Assembly: GCA_030673965.1 (NCBI GenBank)
Contig: JAUTCN010000004.1
Location: 62,001 to 126,000, forward strand
From: Fusobacterium sp. JB019
GTDB taxonomy: Bacteria > Fusobacteriota > Fusobacteriia > Fusobacteriales > Fusobacteriaceae
Reading direction: 5' to 3'
Length of the DNA stretch: 64,000 nucleotides
Position 1 is the stretch's first letter. Each line of letters begins with the position of its first letter. The notes under the pieces are model-generated. The model saw only the letters and a list, made by a program, of their open reading frames with translations, was not told the DNA's origin and made no database searches. Shown here piece after piece: positions 53,579 to 61,656 of the stretch. The position numbers were made by a program, and so were the translations under genes.

Positions 53579-54684
53579 TGGGATTCTATTCTGTTTTAGA
53601 AAAATGGAACAATTTTGATTTTGAAAATTATTTTTCTCATGTAACTGATAAAGATGTTATTGAAAGTATTGAAAAAGATAATTTAGATGAATTTGATTTT
53701 CTTAATCTTTTAGCACCTATTGCTAAAAATCATCTTGAAAAAATGGCTATTAAAGCTAATCTAGTAAAACAACAATATTTTGGAAACGTTATCTCTTTAT
53801 ATATACCTATTTATGTTTCTAACTTCTGTACTAATAACTGTGCTTACTGTGGATTTTCTAAAAAAAATCATATAATAAGAAAACATCAAACAATAGAGCA
53901 AATAGAAGAAGAAGCTAAAGAAATTGCAAAAACTGGAATTGATCATATTCTTTTATTAACTGGGGAAGCTAAAGAAATTGATACAATGGATTATTTGAAA
54001 GAAGCTGTCAAGGTTTTAAAAAAATATTTTGATTCTGTTTCAATAGAAGTAATGCCTCTTGAAGAAGAAGAATATAGAGAATTAAAAGAAATTGGTCTTG
54101 ATGGATTAACAGTTTATCAAGAAACTTATAATGAAGAAATCTATGATCAAGTACATATAAGCGGTAAGAAAAAAGATTATCACTTTCGTTTAAACACTCC
54201 AGAAAGAGGAGCTAAAGCTGGACTTAGAACTGTTGGAATGGGACCTTTATTTGGTCTTAGTGAAATTAAAAAAGAAGCCTTCTTAGCTGGTTTACATTTA
54301 AAATATCTAACTGATAAATATTTAAATACTGCTTTTTCTATTTCTTTACCTAGAATAAATCCTGCTGAAGGAGGATTCCAACCTAGTTTCCCTCTTGATG
54401 ATGTTACTTTTGTCCAATTTTTAACAGCATTTAGATTATTTCAAGTAAAAGCAGATATTAATATTTCTACTAGAGAAGTTGCTGAATTTAGAGATCATCT
54501 TATGCATATTGGAGTAACAAAACTTTCTGCAGGTTCAAAAACTGATGTTGGAGGTTATACTAAAAAAGATGAGTCCACATGTCAGTTTGAAATAAGTGAT
54601 ACTCGTTCTGCCGAAGAAACTATTCAAGCTATTGAAAATTATGGTTATCAGCCTATATACAAAGATTGGCAGCAAATATTATGA
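53578..54684 (+). CDS. thiH: 2-iminoacetate synthase (radical SAM)
   Basis: A 368-residue radical SAM enzyme. The cluster motif is C84-TNN-C88-AY-C91. It splits tyrosine to give dehydroglycine and p-cresol for the thiazole ring; the alternative ThiO is oxygen-dependent, so ThiH fits an anaerobe. The following VSIEVMPLEEEEY, GMGPLFGLSEIKKEA and SAGSKTDVGGY are typical. Its stop TGA overlaps the thiF ATG (ATGA). Confidence 0.96.
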   Translation: MGFYSVLEKWNNFDFENYFSHVTDKDVIESIEKDNLDEFDFLNLLAPIAKNHLEKMAIKANLVKQQYFGNVISLYIPIYVSNFCTNNCAYCGFSKKNHIIRKHQTIEQIEEEAKEIAKTGIDHILLLTGEAKEIDTMDYLKEAVKVLKKYFDSVSIEVMPLEEEEYRELKEIGLDGLTVYQETYNEEIYDQVHISGKKKDYHFRLNTPERGAKAGLRTVGMGPLFGLSEIKKEAFLAGLHLKYLTDKYLNTAFSISLPRINPAEGGFQPSFPLDDVTFVQFLTAFRLFQVKADINISTREVAEFRDHLMHIGVTKLSAGSKTDVGGYTKKDESTCQFEISDTRSAEETIQAIENYGYQPIYKDWQQIL

Positions 54685-55223
54685 TTATCGGAATCGCAGG
54701 TTGTGGTGGCATTGGATCTAACGTAGCCTACCATTTAATAAGAACTGGAATAACTTATCTTAAATTTGGAGATTTTGATAAAATTGAAATTTCAAATCTA
54801 AATCGTCAATTTTTCTTTGAAAATCAAGTTGGGCTTTTTAAAAGTGAAACCTTAGCTAAAAATTTAAATCTAATAAATTCAAAGGCTAAATTTGATTATG
54901 AAATTATTAGATTTAATAAAAATAATATTGCTAATTTTTTTAAAGATTGTGATATTATAGTTGAAGCTTTTGATAAAAAAGAAAATAAAGTAATGTTAAT
55001 AGAAGAACTTCTACCACTAAATAAAATTATTATTTCTGCATCTGGAATAGGTAATTTTAAAACTGACACTATTAAAAGAAAAAAAATGGGTAAAAATCTA
55101 TTTATAGTTGGAGATTTTGAAACTGATGTAGATAACAATAAAACTTATTCTCATAAGGTTAACACTGTTGCCTCTATTATGGCTGAATTAGTTTTAGAAA
55201 AAGGAGGATATTGTGAGAAATAG
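54681..55223 (+). CDS. thiF: ThiS adenylyltransferase (short ThiF)
   Basis: A 180-residue protein of the E1-like ThiF/MoeB family. The nucleotide-binding start is GIAGCGGIGSNVAYHLIRTGI; FGDFDKIEISNLNRQFF is the second signature. It activates the ThiS C terminus. It is shorter than Escherichia coli ThiF (about 250) and lacks the C-terminal zinc-binding Cys pairs; short forms are known in anaerobes. The start ATG is chosen at the ATGA overlap with thiH. It overlaps thiE by 11 bases. Confidence 0.88.
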   Translation: MIIGIAGCGGIGSNVAYHLIRTGITYLKFGDFDKIEISNLNRQFFFENQVGLFKSETLAKNLNLINSKAKFDYEIIRFNKNNIANFFKDCDIIVEAFDKKENKVMLIEELLPLNKIIISASGIGNFKTDTIKRKKMGKNLFIVGDFETDVDNNKTYSHKVNTVASIMAELVLEKGGYCEK

Positions 55224-55842
55224 AATTTCTATTCCTGAAGGTATTTATGGAATTACTGGAGATAACTTTTCCAATGGTAAATCTAATTTAGAATGCGTTA
55301 AGGAAATGATTAAAGGTGGTATTAAAATTATTCAATACCGTGATAAAAATAAATCTATAAATGAAAAATTAAAAGAAGCTTTAGAAATAAAAAAACTTTG
55401 TAAAGAAAACAATGTTTTATTTATTGTAAATGATCATATTGATGTGGCTCTTTTAGTAGATGCAGATGGAGTTCATGTGGGACAAGATGATTTGGATCCT
55501 AAATATGTTAGGGAACTCATTGGAGATAATAAAATAATAGGACTTTCCACTCATTCTCCTGAACAAGGAATAAAAGCCAACTTAAATCCTTATATAGACT
55601 ATATTGGGGTTGGACCTATCTTCCCTACTACTACTAAGGATACTGCTCCTGTTGGACTTGAATATTTAGACTTTGTAATTAATAATTTAGATATCCCTTT
55701 TACTGCTATAGGAGGAATTAAATCTAATAATCTCAATATCATAAAAAAACATGGAGCTAAGAGAGTTTGTCTTGTAAGTGAAATCGTTGGAGCTAATCAT
55801 ATCTCTGATAAAGTTAAAGAACTTTATCAATTATTAAAATAA
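55213..55842 (+). CDS. thiE: Thiamine-phosphate synthase
   Basis: A 209-residue TIM-barrel enzyme. Landmarks are IQYRDKN, FIVNDHIDVALLVDADGVHVGQDDL, IIGLSTHSPEQG, DYIGVGPIFPTTTKD and FTAIGGIKSNN. It joins the thiazole and pyrimidine (HMP-PP) moieties to thiamine phosphate. The start is GTG, with GGAGG just upstream. thiC, thiD and thiM are not present, so the pyrimidine must be made or salvaged elsewhere. Confidence 0.95.
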   Translation: MRNRISIPEGIYGITGDNFSNGKSNLECVKEMIKGGIKIIQYRDKNKSINEKLKEALEIKKLCKENNVLFIVNDHIDVALLVDADGVHVGQDDLDPKYVRELIGDNKIIGLSTHSPEQGIKANLNPYIDYIGVGPIFPTTTKDTAPVGLEYLDFVINNLDIPFTAIGGIKSNNLNIIKKHGAKRVCLVSEIVGANHISDKVKELYQLLK

Positions 55843-55877
55843 AAAAATTTTGTTTCGTCCTTTTTAATCACAGCAAT

Positions 55878-55908
55878 AAAAAAATGGAGATTGCCCTCCA
55901 TTTTTTTT
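55878..55908. terminator. Bidirectional terminator after thiE
   Basis: The stem AAAATGGAG / CTCCATTTT with loop ATTGCC and long A and T runs lies between thiE and a convergent membrane protein gene. Confidence 0.9.
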
Positions 55909-55917
55909 ATTTATATC

Positions 55918-56283
55918 TTAATCTTTTAATTCTTCTAGTGACTTTTCCATTTTCTTTATCTTTGTACTCATTTCATTTATTCTAATTTCTATAGTACTTA
56001 ATATCCAATATTGAAAATGATTAGCTCTACTCATTTCATAAAGAAGCCAAATTATTTTAACTATTCCAAGCATCATAGCACAATACATTGTTACATTTAT
56101 AGGAATTTTTCTTAAAACTCCTCCAGTAAATAATAATATTCCAATCATCCCTATTAACAACATATTTACTCTTTTAGTTTGAATATTATCTTTTCCACCT
56201 AGTTTTCCAACTATTTGTTTTACTCTATCTTTTTCTTTTTTAAATTCTTCTAATTCTTCTAAAAGTTTTTGATGATTATCCAT
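55918..56283 (-). CDS. Conserved two-helix membrane protein of unknown function
   Basis: A 121-residue protein, not recognised. A charged N-terminal coiled-coil-like segment (residues 1-35) is followed by two hydrophobic helices (about 41-58, MLLIGMIGILLFTGGVL, and 66-83, MYCAMMLGIVKIIWLLYEM) and a basic C-terminal coiled-coil helix (100-121). Both termini are probably cytoplasmic. It lies 25 bases downstream of nadE and may be its last operon partner. Confidence 0.6.
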   Translation of the reverse strand: MDNHQKLLEELEEFKKEKDRVKQIVGKLGGKDNIQTKRVNMLLIGMIGILLFTGGVLRKIPINVTMYCAMMLGIVKIIWLLYEMSRANHFQYWILSTIEIRINEMSTKIKKMEKSLEELKD

Positions 56284-56308
56284 AGAGCACCTCCATTTTA
56301 TAATTAAA

Positions 56309-57094
56309 TTAATATTTAGCTATAGTCGGCATATTTCTTTTATATTCATTTCTTTTTATTCTTTTAAATATAGTATTTACGATATCTTTATTATATCCCA
56401 TATCTTCTAATTCTTCTTGAGTTTTGTTCTCTCTAGCAAATTGAAATAATATTTCATCAGCCATATCATAAGTAAATCCTAACTCTTCTTCATCTGTCTG
56501 ACCTTCCCATAAATCTGCACTAGGTTTTTTCTCTATAAGTTCTTTTGGAACTCCTAATCTTCTTGATAATTCAAATACTTGAGCTTTAAATAATTCACCT
56601 ATAGGATTAATTGCACATGCAGTATCCCCAAATTGAGTTCCATACCCTAATAATATTTCTGTTTTATTAGATGTTCCTATTACTAAAGCATTTTCTTTAG
56701 AAGAGTTATCAAACAATACCGCCATTCTAGTTCTTGCCATCATATTTCCTCTTCTTAAACTAGTTGCTTCTCCTTCATTTGCAAAATAAGCATCTACCAT
56801 TGGAGTTATTTCTATCTTTCTATTTTTTATTCCTAATTTTTCAACAACTAATTTTGCATGATCTAAACTTCCTTGACTTGAAGTCTTATAAGGCATCATT
56901 AATGTACATACATTTTCTTTTCCTAAAGCTTTAGTAGCTATAAATGCAACTAATGCTGAATCTATACCTCCAGAAAGACCTAATATAACTTTTTTAAAAC
57001 CTCTCTTTTCTACTTCATCTTTTACAAATTTAACTAATTTACCTTCAATTTCGTCCATAGGACTTGTCATTTTTTCAAGTATGTCTTCTCTCAT
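56309..57094 (-). CDS. nadE: NH3-dependent NAD+ synthetase
   Basis: A 261-residue enzyme of the short (ammonia-using) NadE type. The ATP pyrophosphatase motif is SGGIDS (residues 41-46), with LMMPYKTSSQGSLDHA, GTSNKTEILLGYGTQFGDTACAINPIGELFK and KKPSADLWEGQTDEEELG. It amidates deamido-NAD to NAD. It lacks the glutaminase domain of eukaryote-like enzymes. It follows rbgA by 9 bases. Confidence 0.95.
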   Translation of the reverse strand: MREDILEKMTSPMDEIEGKLVKFVKDEVEKRGFKKVILGLSGGIDSALVAFIATKALGKENVCTLMMPYKTSSQGSLDHAKLVVEKLGIKNRKIEITPMVDAYFANEGEATSLRRGNMMARTRMAVLFDNSSKENALVIGTSNKTEILLGYGTQFGDTACAINPIGELFKAQVFELSRRLGVPKELIEKKPSADLWEGQTDEEELGFTYDMADEILFQFARENKTQEELEDMGYNKDIVNTIFKRIKRNEYKRNMPTIAKY

Positions 57095-57103
57095 CTCTTC
57101 CTC

Positions 57104-57979
57104 CTAAAGTAAAAACTCTCTATCTAAACCAAATTTCCCTAACTTAGCACTTCTGTAATCTCTTAGTAAAGTATGAGTTGCTTGATGGATATTTAATTTT
57201 TCTCCTTTTTGAAGCATTTTCATTCTAAGAGCTATTTTTTCTATTACATTTCCTGCTACACCTTCAAAATCTTCATCTAAAAGCTTATATTTTTTCTTTA
57301 GATTATCTTTTAGCCCATAAGATATCATTTTTTCAATCAAAATGCAAGCTACATCTTCAATAGGTAAAATTTCATCCTTTATTGCTCCAGAGATGGCTAA
57401 ATTATATCCAACCTTCTCGTCTTCAAATTTTGGCCATAAAATTCCTGGAGTATCTAATAATTCTAACCCTTCTTTTATCCTTATCCATTGTTTACCCTTT
57501 GTATATCCTGGTTTATTTCCTACTCCTGCTGTATTTTTACCAACAATTTTATTAATCAATCTTGATTTTCCTACATTTGGAATTCCAGTAACCATTAATC
57601 TTGTATTTACTTTTCTAAGACCTTTCTTCATAAGTCTTTCTCTTTTTTCTGAAGCTACTTTATCTATAATAGAAAATAATTTTTTCATATTAAATCCTGT
57701 CTCTGCACTTAATTCTAAAACTTCATCTGCATCATTATTATCTAAAAAATATTTTTTCCATAACGCTAACTCTTTTTTATCAACTAAATCTGCTTTATTT
57801 ATTACTATTATTCTTTTTTTATTTTTAGAAAATATTCTAATATCTGGATTTCTACTAGAAATAGGAATTCTTGCATCCACTACTTCTAAAACTATATCTA
57901 TTAGTGGCATATTCTCTTTCATCATATCTTTAGTTTTTTTCATATGACCTGGATACCAGTTAATTTTTGTCATTGCCAT
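57104..57979 (-). CDS. rbgA: Ribosome biogenesis GTPase (YlqF/RbgA family)
   Basis: A 291-residue circularly permuted GTPase. The G4 motif NKADLVD (residues 61-67) precedes G1 GIPNVGKS (132-139) and G3 DTPGI. The N-terminal INWYPGHMKKTK is the family hallmark. RbgA helps assemble the 50S subunit. The ATG overlaps the rsmI stop by one base (TAATG). Confidence 0.93.
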   Translation of the reverse strand: MAMTKINWYPGHMKKTKDMMKENMPLIDIVLEVVDARIPISSRNPDIRIFSKNKKRIIVINKADLVDKKELALWKKYFLDNNDADEVLELSAETGFNMKKLFSIIDKVASEKRERLMKKGLRKVNTRLMVTGIPNVGKSRLINKIVGKNTAGVGNKPGYTKGKQWIRIKEGLELLDTPGILWPKFEDEKVGYNLAISGAIKDEILPIEDVACILIEKMISYGLKDNLKKKYKLLDEDFEGVAGNVIEKIALRMKMLQKGEKLNIHQATHTLLRDYRSAKLGKFGLDREFLL

Positions 57980-58701
57980 TAATATTCACCCTCTTCTTTC
58001 ATATTCGCATATTTATTAACCTTTTCTTTTTTAGGTTCTTGTTCATTTCCTCTTACTATTATTACAAATTCACCCTTTAACGTTTTATCTTGTAAACGTT
58101 CTATCAATTCTTCAATTGTTCCCCTTATTATTTCTTCATAAATTTTAGTTATTTCTCTTACTAGAACAACCTCTTTATTTCCAATATATTCTCTCACATC
58201 ATTTAACGTTTTTATTACTCTATGAGGAGATTCAAAAAACATTATTGTTCTTTTCTCTTCTGCTAATGATTTTAACAATGTTTGTCTTCCTTTCTTTTTA
58301 GGAAGAAACCCTTCAAATATAAATCTTCTCATAGAAACCCCTGCTACAGAAGCAGCAGCAGTCATAGCGCTTACTCCTGGAATTGGAGTTACTTGTAACC
58401 CTTCTTTTAAAGCTTTATCTACAACTTCGTAGCCTGGATCTGAAATGCAAGGAGTTCCTGCATCTGTAACTAAAGCTACATTTTTTCCTTCTTTTAATAA
58501 ATTAACTATATTTTCTACTTGATGTTGCTTTGTATGTTCATCATATCTATATAAAGTATTAGAAATTTCTAGATGATTTAAAAGTTTTTTAGTTACTCTT
58601 GTATCTTCAGCAAAAATATAATCTGCTTCTTTTAAAATTCTAACTGCTCTTAAAGTTATATCTTCTAAATTTCCTATTGGAGTTGCCACTATATAAAGCA
58701 T
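57979..58701 (-). CDS. rsmI: 16S rRNA (cytidine-1402 2'-O) methyltransferase
   Basis: A 240-residue SAM methyltransferase of the tetrapyrrole-methylase fold. It starts MLYIVATPIGNLEDITLRAVR; EDTRVTKKLL, LVTDAGTPCISDPGY, PIPGVSAMTAAASVAGV and FFESPHRVIKTL are typical. It methylates C1402 of 16S rRNA. It is the gene upstream of rbgA, making a ribosome-related pair. Confidence 0.95.
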   Translation of the reverse strand: MLYIVATPIGNLEDITLRAVRILKEADYIFAEDTRVTKKLLNHLEISNTLYRYDEHTKQHQVENIVNLLKEGKNVALVTDAGTPCISDPGYEVVDKALKEGLQVTPIPGVSAMTAAASVAGVSMRRFIFEGFLPKKKGRQTLLKSLAEEKRTIMFFESPHRVIKTLNDVREYIGNKEVVLVREITKIYEEIIRGTIEELIERLQDKTLKGEFVIIVRGNEQEPKKEKVNKYANMKEEGEY

Positions 58702-58716
58702 AATTCCACCTTTCTT

Positions 58717-60000
58717 TTATTTCTTATTTTTTTTATTTTTATAATTTTTTATCATTTTTAATATTTCTTTTTCCGCAGCCTTTAATTGCTTATCTTCTTT
58801 TGAAATTAAATCTTTTGCTTCCTTTTCTCCCACTGCATCTTTTAATAATTTTTCCTTACTTTTTTCTTGAGATTTCTCATTTATATTTGTTATAATTCCA
58901 TCATAAAATAAGAAATCATCTTCTTCTTCAACTTTTATATCTGGTTCTATTCCTTTTCCATTTATATTTTCTCCCTTAGGTGTATAGTATTTAGCTATTG
59001 TCAATTTTATTCCATCTCCATCTGGTAATGGCATTAAAACTTGTACACTTCCTTTTCCATAACTTTTTTCTCCTAAAAGAACTCCTCTTTTGTAATCTCT
59101 AACTGCTCCAGAAACTATTTCAGAAGCAGAAGCACTACCTTCATTAATTAAAATAATTAATGGAAAATCACCATAATATTTTCCCTCTCTTTCAGAAAAT
59201 ATTTCTTTTCCTTTTTTAGGTCTTTCACTTACTATTATTCCTTTTTCTATAAACATAGAGCCTATTTTTATAGCTTGATCTATTCTTCCACCTGGATTAT
59301 TTCTTAAATCAAATATAAGCCCTTGCATTCCTTGGTTTTGTAGTTTTTCTAAACTTTTAGAAACCTGTAAATCTACATCTGCACCAAATTGAGTTAATTT
59401 AATATAACCTACTTTATTAGATAACATTTTGCTTCTTACATTTTCTAGTTTTATATTAGCTCTTTTTAATATAACTTCTTTTTCTTTCTTTTCTTTTTCT
59501 CTATAAATTAAAAGTTTTACACTAGTTCCAACTTTCCCTTTTAATTTTTTAGAAGCATCTTCTAGTTCCATATTATAAGTACTTTCATTATCTATCTTTA
59601 TTATTTTATCATTGGGTCTGATTCCTGCCTTAAATGCTGGAGTTCCTTCTATTAATAATTCAACTGTTACCGGTTCATTAGAATGCTTTCTAATTATCAT
59701 TCCCACACCAGTATATTCTCCACTTATTTTATCTTCTAAATCTTCCATTCCATCCTTTGAAAAATAATTAGAATGAGGATCTTCTAAAGATTCTATCATT
59801 CCCTTTAAAGCTCCTTGCATAAGAATAGTTTTATTTATTTTTTTTTCTCCTACAAAATTTTCTGTAATAATATCCATTATATCGGAAATTTCCTTCAACT
59901 GTTTTACGTTACTCATAAAGCCTGTTTTTTCTTTTGCTGATATATTAACAGTAATTAATCCCATTATTAGTACCACTAATAACTTCTTTAATTTTCTCAT
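58717..60000 (-). CDS. C-terminal processing protease (S41 family)
   Basis: A 427-residue secreted protease. A signal (residues 1-22, KKLLVVLIMGLITVNISA) is followed by an N-terminal helical domain, a PDZ domain (~90-180) and the S41 protease core. The catalytic Ser and Lys are S291 (GSASASE) and K316 (SYGKGSVQ), 25 residues apart as in other CTPs. It trims or degrades proteins in the periplasm. The Lys-rich C-terminal tail is unusual in length. It overlaps tlyA by 4 bases. Confidence 0.92.
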   Translation of the reverse strand: MRKLKKLLVVLIMGLITVNISAKEKTGFMSNVKQLKEISDIMDIITENFVGEKKINKTILMQGALKGMIESLEDPHSNYFSKDGMEDLEDKISGEYTGVGMIIRKHSNEPVTVELLIEGTPAFKAGIRPNDKIIKIDNESTYNMELEDASKKLKGKVGTSVKLLIYREKEKKEKEVILKRANIKLENVRSKMLSNKVGYIKLTQFGADVDLQVSKSLEKLQNQGMQGLIFDLRNNPGGRIDQAIKIGSMFIEKGIIVSERPKKGKEIFSEREGKYYGDFPLIILINEGSASASEIVSGAVRDYKRGVLLGEKSYGKGSVQVLMPLPDGDGIKLTIAKYYTPKGENINGKGIEPDIKVEEEDDFLFYDGIITNINEKSQEKSKEKLLKDAVGEKEAKDLISKEDKQLKAAEKEILKMIKNYKNKKNKK

Positions 60001-60809
60001 AAAGCTCCCCCTAAATTTTCACAACAATTAACAATTTCTTCAATATTTATATCAGTTTCTACTTCTTTCATTCCAAATATTGATAAATATTCTGAATTTC
60101 CCTTCCCCCCTTTTATTGGAGAATAATCTAATTTTTCCAAATACAATTCCCTTTTACTCGCTTCTTCTATAACTCTATTTATAGCAAATCTTTGATTTTC
60201 TTTCTTTTTAACTATTCCTCCCTTTGATAACATTGATTTTTCAACTTCAAATTGAGGCTTAATTAATGCCATTAATTTAGTTCCATCTGAAAAAAATTTT
60301 TTAAGATGTTCAAATACATTAGTTATTGAAATAAAAGAAACATCCATAACTATATAATCTATTTCTAAATTATCAACATCTTCTAATTTTAAATCTCTTA
60401 TATGGGTATTTTCAAGTGAAGTCACTCTCTCATCTGATCTTAGTTTCCAATCAAGTTGATTTGTCCCAACATCAACAGCGTAAACATGTTTAGCTCCATT
60501 TAAAAGAGCACAATGAGTAAATCCCCCTGTCGAAGCTCCTACATCTAAAATTATCTTATCTTGAAAATTTAATTGAAAAACCCTTAAAGCTTTTTCTAAT
60601 TTTAATCCCCCTCTACTTACATAAGGAAATTTTTTACCCTTTATTCTAATTTCAAGTTCATCATTATCAGGTATCTTTATCATAGTTCCAGCTTTATCAA
60701 TCTTTGTTTCATTAACTATTACCTGTCCCGCCATAATAAATCTTTTTGCTATATCTAAATTTTCACAAAAACCGTTTTTTACTAAAAGAACATCTAGTCT
60801 CTCTTTCAT
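59997..60809 (-). CDS. TlyA-family rRNA (cytidine-2'-O) methyltransferase
   Basis: A 270-residue protein. An S4 domain (residues ~3-60, RLDVLLVKNGFCENLDIAKRFIMAGQVIVN) precedes a FtsJ-like methyltransferase with SRGGLKLEKAL, LDVGASTGGFTHCALLNGAKHVYAVDVG and ALIKPQFEVEK. TlyA proteins methylate rRNA cytidines and influence sensitivity to capreomycin in some species; the site here is not known. It is in an operon with the HD-HTH gene upstream. Confidence 0.88.
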   Translation of the reverse strand: MKERLDVLLVKNGFCENLDIAKRFIMAGQVIVNETKIDKAGTMIKIPDNDELEIRIKGKKFPYVSRGGLKLEKALRVFQLNFQDKIILDVGASTGGFTHCALLNGAKHVYAVDVGTNQLDWKLRSDERVTSLENTHIRDLKLEDVDNLEIDYIVMDVSFISITNVFEHLKKFFSDGTKLMALIKPQFEVEKSMLSKGGIVKKKENQRFAINRVIEEASKRELYLEKLDYSPIKGGKGNSEYLSIFGMKEVETDINIEEIVNCCENLGGAL

Positions 60810-60831
60810 TTATTTCTCCTAATTTTTTAAA

Positions 60832-61656
60832 TTAATCTTCAAATATCTCTCTATCATTTAAATAATTTAATGCTTCGTTATCTAATATTAACTCTTTAAA
60901 TCCTTTTTTTTCAACAGAAGATATTAATTTTGAAGTTTCTCTTACTCGTTTTGTAAAAAAATCATCTCCTATTGGAACTTTCTTTACTTTTTTATAATAA
61001 TTTAATAAATGCTTAGTATTCTTGCATCTAGTTTCTATCTTAGCTCTTTTTAATCTATCTTTAATTACTCCTAATGTACAACTAATTTTTTGGCTTGCTT
61101 CTACCATATTATATCCTTTTGCTAGCAAAGCTAATATTTCATTTGCTGATATTGGATTTATTCTATGATATTTAGCTGAATACATATCTGCTTTATGAAC
61201 TATCTTAGCTTCTTTTGTACTTGGATAAATTTTTCCCCATTTTCCATGATGAGAAACAACTATATGTGTAATCTGTTTCTTTATTTCTTCCTTTAATTGT
61301 GAGCCTACCTCTACTTCCACTTCTGTTAAAATATTTTCAGCTTCCTTAACTATATAGTCTGGCTTTTTTAACATCATTTGAGAGTGAGAAAATATTTCAG
61401 ATTTAGATCTTATACTTCCCTTACTCAAATCATGAATAATTACTCCAATAATTATCGAAAATAAATCAATTTTCCCCATTGAATTTTCCAAGTTTCCATA
61501 TTCGTTTTTAACTTCATCTATTGAAATTTTTAATACATCATAAGTATGAGCTGTAACTTTAACTCCTTGGTCATCGTATTTTTCTAGTTCATTAACTTCT
61601 TTAGTATTTATAAGTGTTTTTATAAATTTTAATACTTTTTGGTTAATTTGATTCAT
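60832..61656 (-). CDS. HD-domain phosphohydrolase with C-terminal helix-turn-helix
   Basis: A 274-residue protein of uncertain function. HD-type metal ligands are H37 (HTYDVL), H75-D76 (VIIHDLSKG), H136-H137 (VSHHG) and D157 (HKADMYS). After the HD core, residues ~170-208 (ANEILALLAKGYNMVEASQKISCTLGVIKDRLKRAK) look like a helix-turn-helix, and the rest is a charged helical tail. The mix suggests a nucleotide-binding hydrolase linked to DNA or RNA. It overlaps dxs by 14 bases and precedes tlyA. Confidence 0.65.
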   Translation of the reverse strand: MNQINQKVLKFIKTLINTKEVNELEKYDDQGVKVTAHTYDVLKISIDEVKNEYGNLENSMGKIDLFSIIIGVIIHDLSKGSIRSKSEIFSHSQMMLKKPDYIVKEAENILTEVEVEVGSQLKEEIKKQITHIVVSHHGKWGKIYPSTKEAKIVHKADMYSAKYHRINPISANEILALLAKGYNMVEASQKISCTLGVIKDRLKRAKIETRCKNTKHLLNYYKKVKKVPIGDDFFTKRVRETSKLISSVEKKGFKELILDNEALNYLNDREIFED

